Shown here one piece after another: positions 18,639 to 64,000 of a stretch of DNA of 64,000 nt. The notes under the pieces were generated by a model. The model worked only from the letters and a program-made list of their open reading frames with translations, was not told where the DNA came from and searched no databases. Every line of letters begins with the position of its first letter. Within the stretch, counting starts at the first letter, position 1. The stretch is taken from positions 29,512,001-29,576,000 of the forward strand of contig OZ231126.1 in the NCBI GenBank assembly GCA_965153355.1. Reading direction: 5' to 3'. The translations under genes and the position numbers were made by a program. The stretch is from Flaccisagitta enflata (Eukaryota > Chaetognatha > Sagittoidea > Aphragmophora).

Positions 18639-19954
18639 TTTTGTTGTCGATTTGGAAACCGCGGCCCAGGCTAGAATAAAGGCCCAAGAAATGATAGCCA
18701 GGGGAACGGTCTTAAATAGGGGTCCAACTTATTCCAAGCCTTATGCACGTGAATAAATAAACAGTGATTACTGTTAGACGCCTTGATGGGCGGTGTAACC
18801 CTCCGAAGCAATTCGCTGATACAACGCGTGCATTAAGGCATACGGGCATAAGGATATTACTAGTGTAACTGTATAAATAGTATAGACTTGGACTCGAAAA
18901 TTTTTCTAGGTCAGTCAGTGTCTCAATTTTTTGCTTGGACCTGCTCAGCGCTTTCAATATTGCACGTTTCAAATTTCAAGGTTATGGCTCAATTACTTAA
19001 TAAGTTATGAGCACTTGTTTGAACCATATCAAACTGAAAAAAATTCCAGGAGAATCTTTAAACTTTCTTTTAAAATATGACGGCGAGCATCAGACGGCAA
19101 GATTTAGCGTGTCAGCAGGGGGCAAAATAGAAAATTTTATGACAATAAAAATAGAAAATAACATAAAAAGAATTATTTCAGTATATCATAGTAAATATTT
19201 TATTGCAAAATTGGCATTCAAATAGGACATAGAAGTAGGTAAAGCCACCATTAAGTAGATATTATCACTTGAAAATATTCAAAATTTGATATTTGTTCAC
19301 TGATAGGAGGCTTGTTAAAATTATAACTTTGCATAGAAAATGAAAAAACACAAAAATGAAGCCTTCCAATGTTGATAACAGAGGCGGCTATGTTTTTGAA
19401 AATGCAAAATTTTTCTGCATTTGACAGTCTTATAATTTTAACAGTAGTAATGAGATAAAAAATGTAAGCAACATTTAACTAAAAATCCTTATTTTCTTTG
19501 CTTTTCTCTTGTGAATTGCTGATTAGAAGGTCTTTTTTAGGTCAGCATCCGAAAAAGACATACACACAGAGTATTTCTGGAGACAATTTATCTTATGAAA
19601 ATATCTGTTACATAATGATTATTCAACTACAGTTGAAAAAATGGGGTGAAACACTAAATTGTGACATCAAATGCTCGCCGTCATATAGCCAACAGTGAAT
19701 TTTAACAGAGTCCAAGTTTTTTTTCATTTAAATAAGCAGATTAGTTTATGCTAGAGCTCATGCCATTACTATCTTCTGACCAGCCGCATTTAAAAGAGAA
19801 ATTGGAAAATAAACAAGGACTCAGATTCCGGATCTAGGGTCAATCTCTAAACTAGTAGGGCGTTGGTTCCTTGTAGGATCGCAGCCGTTTTATAATTTTG
19901 AACACCAGCCGATGATGTGATCATGACGTTGGAACAATCTATCATTGCGTCCTT

Positions 19955-21886
<1,932 letters not shown>

Positions 21887-21953
<67 letters not shown>
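21887..21953. repeat. (CT)n array on the 3' side of LINE A
   Basis: About 34 CT units, followed by CACACA-rich sequence. Confidence 0.95.
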
Positions 21954-21967
<14 letters not shown>

Positions 21968-22370
21968 TTTACACACACGCACGAACACAGACACACACAC
22001 AGACACGCGCAAGCACAGACAGACAATGACACACCGAGCCCCCCCCATACACTAACACACACACACGATCAAATTCATCTTTTTAATTCATACCACTTGT
22101 TCTTCCCCCCCTTCCTTCCTCCTCCTCCTCCTCCCCTCCTCCTCCTCCTGATTCCGCGTTTCCACCTGAGCCGAGTTTTCCGAAACTTAGGCGTGGCTCA
22201 GAAGTAAGCACGCGGAAGTAAGCGGAAGTGAACAGATCGAAGTAATATCCGTCTCTGTGTATCTATCTGTCTGTCTGTCTGCCTGTATGTCTGATTGTCT
22301 GTCTGTCTGTCTGTCTGATTACCTGTCAATCTTGCATATGTCTCTGTGTATTCTGTTTCTTGTTCTGTTT

Positions 22371-22462
<92 letters not shown>
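22371..22462. repeat. (CT)n array
   Basis: CT array preceded by (TCTG)n at 22264-22318. The next 22480-22600 bases are GC-rich with several CGCG steps but no assignable exon. Confidence 0.95.
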
Positions 22463-22464
<2 letters not shown>

Positions 22465-23029
22465 GAAGATCGCCCTTTCTGAACATGGCTTTTGAAAAAT
22501 GTTACGTAAAAGCTTTCGGCAAAGTTTCGCGTGGATTCCATCCATTGCGCGCCGCCTCTTGTGCTCGCGCACTTCGTGACCTCTTATATTCGTCACATTA
22601 CACTTTTTTTCATATAAGAGACAGCTTTTTTGAACTCAGCCTGGGTGTTCTTAAATGTTTGGCTGTTTTCAGCTTGAAATTCTCTTAAAGAGTTCTTAAA
22701 TTTGATCGATGTTTATAGTTACATAAATTGTATAAAAATACCTTATTTTGAGTTGTATCTTAAACTTGATAATCATGTTTCTTTTAATAAAATGCCTGAT
22801 TTTATAGGCAAACTAAGAAAATAAATTATTTTTAAAGATAAACAACTTATATTTGTGAAAAATTTGAATTAAATTCCCTTTTTAAATCAGAAACTAAAAA
22901 AAATCGTTTTCGTAAATGGCCGAAACTGAATCTCAGCCTGGGCATTCTCTTATTTTGTTCTTAAAATTTTGGCAAATGTCAGGCTCATGTCTCTTATAAA
23001 CTGGTCTCTTATAAAAAAAAAAAAGTGTA

Positions 23030-23546
23030 CAGTAGATGTCGTCTAGACTTGGAAATACGGGGGAGCTCATAACCCGAGCATCAGTATAGTGAGGGGACTG
23101 ATATTTTGCTGATATAATGTATAGACCCTAAGGCCATAAGGGGTTGACGATGGGGTATGGCATCCCCCTACGGCTTACCCTAGGAAAAAAACTTTAAGTA
23201 TAAAATCTAAGGATCAATCACTTTTTTTGCAGAATTTCAGCTTCATCCATTTGCTTTAAGTGCAAAACCAGTCTGGGATTTGAACCTGGAAACTTTGTCT
23301 AAATAAACTGATCAAGATAAATCTGAAGTCAAGTGAGCTAACCTCTAGACCATATCCAGACGCTGATTTGTACAAGCAAATTTGATTTAGTATATTCAAA
23401 AGAATTTTCTATTAACAGAGCTGCCATACCCCATTGTCAACCCTATAGGACATAAGCATTACACACTCACAGTTTCATTATATTTGCTCAAATGGTAATT
23501 ACGATATGAGGGCCCCCGTACTTCCAAGTATAGACGACATCTACTG
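23030..23546. mobile_element. Second MITE copy with tRNA-like boxes
   Basis: Ends CAGTAGATGTCGTCTAG and AGACGACATCTACTG flanked by TA, as at 13388-13897. The tRNA-like boxes are more decayed (GGTTCAAATCCCAGAC on the minus strand). Confidence 0.85.
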
Positions 23547-23974
23547 TACATGTGTTTGCACTAAGTTATGCGTGCGTTGCGTCTATGCGTCTATGCGTGT
23601 ATGCGTGTATGCGTGTGCATTTCATTTGCACATGCGCGCGCAGTGATTTGCCGGCTTCGCGTTGCCGCGTGCGCGTGCGCCAGATCGCGATAAGTCATGC
23701 TGGCCTAGTTTTTCCACTTCTAGTCAGATTGGAGAGATTTTAATCAAGGAATTACAAACAATATTTCTCCGGTTTCCAATTTTTCTTTTTGTTTCCTATA
23801 CTACAAACAAGAAACAAAGTAAATGAATGTTATGTATGAATCAGCCGTCGTCATGGAATCGTAGAAGATGACAAATTGACAATGGAAAATTGACTCAAAA
23901 CCACAGAATTGCATTTTGTCGGAGTGTTAGAAAGTGGGTGTTTGTGTGGTTTCTTCCCTCGTTTTTTTTCTTAG

Positions 23975-55695
<31,721 letters not shown>

Positions 55696-55699
55696 GTTA

Positions 55700-58100
55700 G
55701 CTAGACTGAGACGAGGGCACAATACAATACAATACTGTTGGTTTCGTTGATTAACAGGGTGTCCAATAAATTTTGCAAAAACATAATTGCACTTAAACAA
55801 TACTACTAGGCGACCTAGTAAGCTGAAATTTGGTATGTATCCTTTCAATCAGTTCTATCAGATGTGAGAATGCACAATTTTTCATATGGATTCCTCTGGT
55901 TTTAAAGGAAAGGAATTTTACTTTGAATAAACTTTCCAATTATGTGAGATTTTTACTAGTAAAACATGGCAGAGGATAGCAACCTTACAGCTATCTTTGA
56001 CATCAAATTTGGTATCCAAAATTAGACGATAAAAAGGTTGGTATTTTAATGGTGTACATCACCGAAGCAGGGCAGTTCATCTTACTCAAAATTGGCTCGA
56101 GGCATTGAAAAAAAATCTGCTAGAATAATCCTAAATCAACCATTAATTTTTTTGTTGTCTAATGAAGTCAATTTGTTTGACCATTACAAATGAACTTCCT
56201 CTTCCTTGTGCTGATCTTTTATAAAGGATTTTTACTGCCTGTTAAACGATAAGTATCTATAACCAATCAACCTTTATATTTGATCACCGTTTGGATATAA
56301 AAGATTGGTTTAGAACAACATTTTGAAATTTTGCCATATCAAACGTTATTTTTGAAATTTTGCCAAATCTATTCGACACCATGTTAATGCAGTCCCACAA
56401 AAGGCAGGGGGCATCCCAGTTAAAAATTAAAGGCCATTTTTTAGAAAAATGAGGTTTTGGTCATTTTTCTTTGTCAATCAACTAGTTAGGTCCAAAAAAC
56501 CTCTTAGCCAAAATTTTGGGCATATCGGCCATATCGGACATCGGGAACTACCCCCCCCCACGTGACATGTGCAACAATTCATCCTACATAAAACTCATAC
56601 AATTAATCAAAAGGAAACAGAAATTGAAAAAAATCCGGATATAATATGGACATTTATATAGTGTAAGCTTCCATTACATACACATACATACCTAACATAT
56701 GGTCTTTTGAAACACTATCAAAATTCCTTAGAGGCATATACTTTTATAAATGCATCCCATAATTTCCTATCTTAAAATATGTTTTAAATATTTTGAGAAA
56801 TAATGTCTTTAAAGGAAAGGAGTATGTTAAGGCATCTTCTGGCATTGATCAGGACCACATAACTCATAGCCTAAATTTGGTTAAATTTTACCATTGAAAA
56901 AAGGGGAACAGTGTCCGTATTCTCCCCAGTGAGTCCACATTAATTCTATTGGAGGTGGGATATGATCAATTTGTTCCACATTCAGTTAAGGTTATAATTT
57001 TTAGTGATTAAAGGGGAAAAGGCCTTCATCTTTAGAAAAGATATATCATGGGATGATAGGTCACCATGAGGGGTAACATTTTTAGTACATGTCCAAAATA
57101 ATAAAATTACATTCTAACAAACCACTCAGCTTCTGGTCATCAGTTGGAGTCCTGTACCTTTAAGGGTTTTGACCCATACATATAAACATACATGCAAACA
57201 AAGTATCAAGATATCCACAAAGTATCCACATACATATATATGCACCTTCAAGACCCAGGTACAGGTTGGTCGCACGTCAAAAGTGCCCTTCACTGTATGG
57301 TTTGAAGAGATAAAGTCCACCATGGGATTGAAAAAAATCATGGCTTTCCCCCGACCAATTTCAAAATCCATTATTATAGGAAAAATTACTTTCTTTTTTT
57401 TATTTAAAAAAAAAAATTATTTTAGATTTATTTTAAATCTTTTAAGAAAATAGTGAATCTGCGACACAAGGTCAAAATAGAGTCACTTAAATTAAAATAT
57501 CAGGTAAAAAAAAGAGGTGAGGGTGGTCAGGGGTCAGGGGTCAAAAATTTCAATCTCTCAAATCTTTCTGGAATTTTTTTTGCAGAAAATACATGACTTG
57601 TGTGATATGTAGGTACTTTTATCTTTTAATTTGAGCTATTTTTGGGCTTGCTATAGGGTCCCAAAGTTGGGATGCTAACAAAGATTATACTACGGCGAGG
57701 GGTGACCCATACACTAAAATGCTTTAAAAACCCCCCCTGGCCACCCCCTTGCCACCTGTTTGAAGGTCTTCAATCAATCCCAACAACATACTGAGCATCC
57801 ACAAAAAATTTCAGGGTTGTGTTTTACTGTGTTCAGGAGATATTCAAAAAACAAATTACTTTTTCGAAGAAAAATAATCGCGATTTTTGCGATTTTCGCA
57901 ATTTTCGTTATTTTCTATGATTCTTTTTGCGTGAAAAAGAAAATAACTCCTTAAGAATAATTTCTTTTTGAAAAATATCATGGAATAGAAAAAAATAACA
58001 ATACTACAGGATGGAGGGATTCCACACTTTCCACACTTTATGATATGAAGCTAGCATATGTCCCAGTTAATAAACATACTCAGTTTAAAACAGATCCTTT
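55700..58100. other. Long stretch without a supported gene
   Basis: AT-rich; no exon with both splice signals and domain sense. ATAAAACTCATACAATTAAT near 56590 resembles 44430-44450 and may be an old repeat. Confidence 0.5.
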
Positions 58101-58109
58101 TTAGCCACA

Positions 58110-58735
58110 TTTCTTTTTCATTCTTGGCCCCTTTTCCCTCAGGACAGGTTCTAAAGGGCCCTCAAGGGGGCACCAGAGGCTTCTTTGGCCAATAAGATGT
58201 TCCTCTGGTCCTTGTTCATCATTTTATGCCTTTATAAAAGCTATTTGATTGATATTTTGTATTTAAACTGAAGAAATCCAGTTTTTGCCGCTATTTAGCT
58301 TAAATAAGGCCCTTAAGGGGGACCCCAGTGGTTGTTTGGCCCAGAAACATGTTTCTCCATTCCATGTTCATTATTTAAAGCTTCTATAGAAGCGAGGTAA
58401 GCAATATTCAGTTTTTAAACTGAAGAAATCCAGTTTTTGCACCTTTTTTGCTCAAAAAAGGTCCTCAAGGGTCCCTGGGATGGAGCTCCTGATGTTGTTT
58501 TGCCCAGAAACATGTTCCACTTGTTTATGTTCATCATTAAAAGCTTTGTTAGAAGCTGGATAATCCATATTCTTGGTTTGAACTGGGGAAAACCAATGTT
58601 TGCCCTATTTTGGCCCTTTAAGGCCCCTGGGAGAGGGCCCCAGAGGTTGTTTTACCCAGAAACACGTTCCTCCAGTCCATGTTCATCATTCAAAGCTTTG
58701 TTAGTAGCCAGGTAATCATTATTCTGTGCTTAACT
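58110..58735. repeat. About 158-bp tandem repeat, four units
   Basis: Each unit has CCCAGAAACATGTTCC, TCCATGTTCATCATT, AAAGCTTTGTTAGAAGC, AACTGAAGAAATCCAG and TTTTTGC. Satellite-like monomer length. Confidence 0.85.
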
Positions 58736-59248
58736 AAAAAAATCGAATTGAATGATTGATTGGTAGATCGACTCTTTAAACTGATCGTTAACGCCACTTT
58801 TTCTAAGTTCATGGCGGAACAACTGACCGATAAACCGAACGATCGATTGATAAGAAAAATACAAAATTGATACTGTCAGAAACTGGGAGTGAAATGAGAA
58901 AGCCACTCACTTCACACACTCCCTCATGGGACAATTGAAATTGATGAAATTGAGTGGGCCAAATCTAGATTAATTACCATGAAAGGAAATGATCGTTAGT
59001 GAAAATATCAGCGGGCTTTCTGGTTCCTGCAGGTGGCGTACATGCCGCAAGACGAAAAACACACGCACACACATACACATCAGACAGCCGTGACGATTTG
59101 ACAAAGAAAATTGAAAATTAAGATTGCTTATCGAAGAGCGACCTACAATTTTGGGTCTTTAATGTCAGCCCTAATTGAAATATAGGACATTCGCTGCTAA
59201 AAACTCGTTTTCCCCCTCAGACTTTCGTGAAGGAATTTAGAGAAGAAA

Positions 59249-59251
59249 TTT

Positions 59252-59327
<76 letters not shown>

Positions 59328-59415
59328 TCATTAAATCATTCATTCATTCTTACATTCATTCATTCATCCTTTCTTTCTTTCTTTCTTTCTTTGTTTCTTT
59401 CTATCATTCATTCAT

Positions 59416-59470
<55 letters not shown>

Positions 59471-59603
59471 ATCATTTATTCATTCTTTCTTTCTTTCTTT
59501 CTTTCTTCTCTTTCTTTTTCTTTCTTTCTTTCTTTCTTTCTGTCTTTCATTCATTCATTCATTCATTCATTCATTCATTCATTCATTCTTTCTTTCATTT
59601 TCA

Positions 59604-59670
<67 letters not shown>

Positions 59671-59740
59671 TCATTCTATTTTTCTTTCTTCCTTTTATTC
59701 ATTTTTTCTTTCTTTCTTTCTCTATCTCTTTCTTTCGCTG
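59249..59740. repeat. (TTTC)n with (ATTC) blocks
   Basis: Begins 30 bp after a good acceptor CCCCCTCAG at 59218. Confidence 0.95.
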
Positions 59741-59810
59741 TTACTTAAGAGGGGGTTTGATACATTTTGGATCATCTTGTAATCATGAAAAATTGTGTTG
59801 TACTTATCAG

Positions 59811-59875
59811 GTTACCGTCCCTGAAGAAGAGCGTCATTGCTCGAAAAATAGGGAAGAAAATGAATGTATCTCTTT
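59811..59875 (+). CDS. Candidate further exon of the large gene
   Basis: After GTACTTATCAG; VTVPEEERHCSKNREENEC in phase 0, as required after exon 24. No clean donor before the next pyrimidine tract. Confidence 0.3.
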
Positions 59876-60182
59876 CTTTCTTTCTCTCTTTCTATCTGCC
59901 TTTCTCTCTTTTCATCCCCCACTTTCTTTTTAACTTCTCTGTTGCTTTTTTTAGAGTCTGCGTTGGTGTGTACGTGTGTGCCTGCGTGATTGTGACTCTG
60001 TCTCGTCGCCGGTCTGTATGTCTATCTGTCTGTCTCTGTCTCTCTGTCTCTCTGTCTCCCTGTCTCTTTGTCTCTGTCTCTGTCTCCCTGTCTCTTTGTC
60101 TCTGTCTCTGTCTCTCTGTCTGTCTCTCTGTCTCTCTTACACAGTATGCAATATATAAATATATATATAATATACTAACCTA

Positions 60183-60333
<151 letters not shown>

Positions 60334-60347
60334 TCTCTCTCTTCAAC

Positions 60348-61607
60348 CTGATCTCCGACTTTCAATTTGGCTTCATCGCCTTCATCCGTTCCTCCAGCGG
60401 ACGCGGATGCGGATGCGGAAGATGACCCCGCCGCCGCTGCCGCCGCCGCCGCTGATGACACGGCTTCCGCGGCGGGGCTTCCGGTCAGAATTTCCTTGAC
60501 GAAGATGCCGATGAGATTGCCGCCGGCGACTTTGATGCCGACGTTTTCTCCCGGCGCCGATCTTTTGTCGATCGTCAACCAACGAGATTTGCCGACGGCC
60601 GCCGACGTCAAACCGCTCGATGACACCGGCGATGAAGACGAGGATTTCGACGTCACCGGAAATGAGGTTGCATCTCCTCCTCCTCCTCCTGCGCTCGCAG
60701 ATGTGACGCCGGAAGTACCGTGGGCAGGGCGTACCGGCGATCCTTGATTTTGATGACGGAGAGACGACGTCGGTGAAGTTGGGGATGAAACGCTTTTTTC
60801 ACTGTCTTCTGTGGTTTTTTTTTGATAGAGGATGAATAGGAGAGGGATAGAATTTGTTAGATTCTTCTATTTAGTTTCTTCCTTTCTTCTATCTTTGTAC
60901 AATTTATATAATTCATTTGATATAATTCTCCTAAGGCTCTTGTCCTTATTTTAGTTTGGTTTGGTAGTAATGTTGTCCATTTCACATATGATCTAGTACT
61001 TTGGTTTAGAATGCCGGCGGTCCCAATTGGTTGACTCTCGATTCTAGCCTCTATAGTATGTTTTTTTTACAACATTGCCTTTGATAACTCATTTGTCTTT
61101 TGATAACTAACTTATTCTTTGGTAATATGTTTGTCTTACAATTGGGATATGAGTACTATGAACCTCAGAATTAGGAGTTGACTCGGAGTCACTTGGTGGA
61201 ATGTATTCAATTAGTGAGAAAGATCTTAATCTAAGGTCGTGGGTGTTATGAGCTTTTTACAATGGGAAGATAGGTGTGAGGAATCTGGGGCACAGTTCAA
61301 CACACTTATCTGGTACTCTTTCTTGTCACTGGCACATGGCACAAATAGCTGACAATTGAGGATTTTTCTTTCAGTTGATATGTTTCTATTGAGCAGATCT
61401 TTGTTAAAGTTCGAAGTGGATTTTTGCTAATTAAAAGGATAGTTGTGAAGGGAAGCGATTAAACACCAGTTAGAGCTTCTATGGCTCTTGTCCTTATTTT
61501 AGTTTGGTTTGGTAGTAATGTTTTCCATTTCACATATAATTCATATAATACATAATTACATACTGTCTGATATTTTGACTATCTGTGTCTGTCCGTCTGT
61601 CTGTCTG

Positions 61608-61682
<75 letters not shown>

Positions 61683-61717
61683 AATGAGAACAACTTTTTC
61701 CCAAATTTTCGACAGCC

Positions 61718-61749
<32 letters not shown>

Positions 61750-62497
61750 CAAACCTTTGATAGCAGCATATCCTTTGGGGTTGTACTGTACTCTGATATT
61801 GACAGCAACGTCATCCCCGACTCGTCGTAAAACACTCGCTGCCAGTTGGTAAGACGCGCTTCGCATGTTGATCGAGCATACCTGACAATAACAAATGTAC
61901 AACAAATTTCAAAGGCATTTAGTGATAAAACAAGGCCAACACCTCTAAGTCGCGTGCGAGACATAATGACTTAGAATAACTTGGTACACTCTTAGTAAAT
62001 GACTTCAGGAAATAAAATAGATAAAAAAACAACAGATCAACGGACGGACGGACAAAGCGGGTGTAGAGTCGCGTGCACGCGACTAAAAAATCTACCAAAT
62101 CTACCAAATCTCTAAAGAAGTGGGAAACAGTTTCCATACTGGTAAGTGGTAACCATGTGTTAACCTTGTGTTTAAATAAATCAGTATATCTGAAAAATGA
62201 CTATCTCCAGCAACGATGCCCCCCAACGCTACAGCAGCAACAGAAACAATAACAACAACAATAAAAACAACAACAACGTCAACAACAACAACAATAACAA
62301 TAACAACAACAACAACAACAACAGCAACAGCAACAGCAGCAGCAACAGCAACAGCAGCAGCGGCAGCAGCTGCAACAGCAACGGCAACAGCAACAGCAAC
62401 AACAACTAGAAATGACTCACCTCAAGGAGTTGATCTCCGACGACGATGCCCGCCAACGCAGCATTGGATTTTTCCTCAACAGATGCCACGAAAACAC
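60348..62497 (-). CDS. DLG5: DLG5-like scaffold, exons encoding two PDZ domains
   Basis: Minus-strand exons 62497-62421, 61881-61755 and 60808-60348; phases 1, 0, 1, 0 all agree. The first two complete a PDZ: GVFVASVEEKSNAALAGI, VVGDQLLE|VCSINMRSASYQLAA, SVLRRVGDDVAVNIRVQYNP. The VCxINMRxAxYQLAA and VQYxPxxY pattern is that of DLG5 PDZ3. The third exon gives a Ser/Pro linker and the start of the next PDZ: SRWLTIDKRSAPGENVGIKV, AGGNLIGIFVKEILTGSPAA, interrupted by an Ala/Ser-rich insert before KLKVGDQ, where the exon stops. DLG5 is a MAGUK scaffold at cell junctions with SH3 and GK domains after PDZ4; those exons should lie to the left but are not recognised, and the N-terminal part lies beyond the right edge or was missed. 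Confidence 0.8.
60925..61530 (+). mobile_element. Two LINE 3'-tail copies in a DLG5-like intron
   Basis: CTAAGGCTCTTGTCCTTATT, TTAGTTTGGTTTGGTAGTAA at 60930-60975 and again at 61475-61522, the latter with GATTAAACACCAGTTAGAGC. GAATGCCGGCGGTCC (61010) also occurs at 33525. Confidence 0.65.
61611..61741. repeat. Two (CT)n arrays, = (GA)n after a DLG5-like donor
   Basis: 61611-61680 and 61715-61741, separated by 34 bp. The nearer one starts 14 nt past the donor AAAG|GTTTGG at 61754 in transcript orientation. Confidence 0.93.
61930..62090 (+). mobile_element. Complete small HINE-like element
   Basis: ACAAGGCCAACACCTCTAAG, TCGCGTGCGAGAC, a few AATGACTTAG units, AACGGACGGACGGAC, AAAGCGGGTGTAGAG, then the 18-bp palindrome AGTCGCGTGCACGCGACT and AAAAAA. 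161 bp; the best reference copy in the window. Confidence 0.85.
62215..62408. repeat. (CAA)n/(CAG)n array
   Basis: AACAAC grading into AACAGC units, 13 bp before the minus-strand donor at 62420 of the PDZ exon. Confidence 0.93.
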
Positions 62498-62544
62498 CTG
62501 AACAACAAAAACGACAACAATTACTTAAACAAGTATTACAAAAC

Positions 62545-62745
62545 TTTCAATTCCGACCGGGAGGGGGGCCCGGAGCGGCAGCGGAAATGCGCGTTTTCGA
62601 CTCGTGGAAGGAAGGATGGACGAACGGATGGAAGGACGGAAGAACAGACCGATGAATGAACGAACAGAAAGAAAATCTCTGAACTTTGACGGACGGAAGG
62701 ATCGACCGAATATTAGCTTTTATTGTCGCGTGCACGCGACTGAAA
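62545..62745 (+). mobile_element. HINE-like element fragment
   Basis: GGGGGGCCCGGAGCGGCAGC, GGAAGGATGGACGAACGG, GACGGACGGAAGGATCG, then TTGTCGCGTGCACGCGACTG. Left end missing. 62760-64000 has no other feature I can support beyond an isolated ACAAGGCCAAGTG at 63500. Confidence 0.6.
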
Positions 62746-64000
62746 CGAATAAATCCACAGATCCCCGCGAAGAAGCACCTGACGAACCAATAAGGAACAA
62801 GATCACACACAAAAGAAATAAATATTTCAAATAAAGCAAAGGATTCAGTAAAACATAATCTTTGAGGCATCAGATTTCTTCGCCGCCTAATCCAGTCAAA
62901 TTTAAAGGCTTATCATTCGATTTTTATGTTTGAATTTTGTTGACACTCTCAATATTGACTCAGCTGATTTGCGTGTCATTCTGTCCGTCGATGTACCTGC
63001 GTGGGATGTTTGGTTTGTCCGTCCGTCGTCTCTTTTTGGGTGGCTTCGAATTTCACGTGCACTTTCACGATACCCCCACCTTTCATGTTCATAAATCAAT
63101 GTTTGCTAACTAATATTCCTCGATACTTGACAATAGAATGTAACCAAGATATTTCTTTACTTCAATTTATCAATGGAAAAAGAATTTACTGGAATCTAGT
63201 GTTTAAGGATAGCATGGTAAAGATTTTGAAATTCTCATAATAATCGACAATGAGCTCTCAGTGAGAACTCCCCAGAATGGAAAGAAAAGAGGAACAAGAA
63301 AATCGAGAATTTAGTAAGCCTATTTCAGCCCGGTGGACGATGAGATCATTCAAAACTGTCTCTAAGAGTGATATGAGTATCTTTTTATCAAAAGCTTGAC
63401 TGTGATGTGATTAATACTTTCATAATCTTTCCCTGCGATATCCCATTGATTCAAACTAGATCTTGACCTTCCAATTTCGACGACCGCAGTCAAAAAGAAC
63501 AAGGCCAAGTGTCCCCAGTGTGAGATTTAACGACCAGACTGAATTTGAAAATCAACCGAAACACTCAATAAAGATGGGAGGCCTTTGACATCTTCCCCGG
63601 CCGTGGTCTTAGGTATCCATCCCCGGCTAATCGATATGTCATTTGACTTACAGTAAAATTAGAGTCAACATGGTACAGTTAGAACCCACTAACGGAATTG
63701 AGGGGACCAAAAAATTGTATTCGTAATAGGCGGAATACTGTTGTAGCCAATACAAGAACTATCTCCAAAACCTTGATTTCAACGGAGAATTTTCAACTCT
63801 ATCGACCCCGTCGCGGGGGCGAATCTAAAAATAGCGACTAATGAGAGGGAAACACCGGAAAGCAATCGATATTCTGCCTTATCAGTCGATAGAAGGTTAG
63901 GAGGGAATTAACGGATTCATGAAACGCGCTTTAGAGACAAATCCGACCACTCCCCACGCATCAAGTAGATGTGGCGTTTCTCAATTACCGCAGCCATTTC

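Noticed and set aside
59219-59260. Exon TFVKEFREE after a good acceptor
   Set aside because: It runs into (TTTC)n with no donor, so it cannot be completed.
62978-63066. Possible further DLG5-like exon (minus, GGGIVKVHVKFEA)
   Set aside because: Has a CAG|GTACAT donor but a poor acceptor and no clear PDZ match.

Overview
The window looks like a piece of an invertebrate animal genome, probably marine. Genes are split into short exons with GT-AG introns. The coding fragments match animal families: DLG5-type PDZ domains, an IP3-receptor-interacting (ITPRID)-like protein, an IRE1/RNase L-type KEN domain, a secreted VWC protein, a RING protein and a TPR immunophilin. About half the DNA is repeats: long (CT)n arrays, LINE retrotransposons, foldback elements with TA target sites, and many copies of a short element carrying (ACGG)n-like arrays, a type known from bivalves and other marine invertebrates. 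The phylum cannot be fixed from the sequence alone. There are no bacterial features, CRISPR arrays or convincing intact RNA genes.

Layout. 1-1130: a foldback-repeat end, then the last exon of a TPR immunophilin (+). 3845-10799: a complete four-exon gene for a 166-residue secreted VWC-like protein (-), with signal peptide and TATA box; a RING/transmembrane gene (+, 5743-9333) lies inside its second intron. 11000-23900: almost gene-free, with foldback and MITE elements, short ACGG-type elements, and a 5'-truncated LINE (20108-21886) sitting inside a (CT)n array. 23975-55695: one large (+) gene reconstructed here as 24 exons, about 1170 residues, whose reading phase is continuous across every junction except one; a motif in exons 12-13 suggests the ITPRID (KRAP/TESPA1) family. 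Its largest introns hold two minus-strand genes (an unrecognised one at 38568-39298 and a KEN-domain RNase-like one at 41935-43298), a 1.8 kb repeat element, and a Tx1/L1-like LINE (49059-53428) whose poly(A) tail runs straight into (TC)n. 60348-62497: three minus-strand exons of a DLG5-like scaffold, converging on the large gene.

The exons were found by joining splice acceptors and donors by hand and testing reading phase, so several have no ATG-initiated ORF. The gene models are inference supported by phase continuity and domain sense; no transcript or database search was available.

The most interesting pattern is the interspersed element family: terminal hairpins differ in sequence between subfamilies but stay paired, and the hairpin arm is matched by a short motif at the other end of the same subfamily. 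This fits Helentron-associated elements (HINEs). A second pattern is that (CT)n arrays abut 3' splice sites and (GA)n arrays abut 5' splice sites in transcript orientation, and that two unrelated LINEs both lie in (TC)n.
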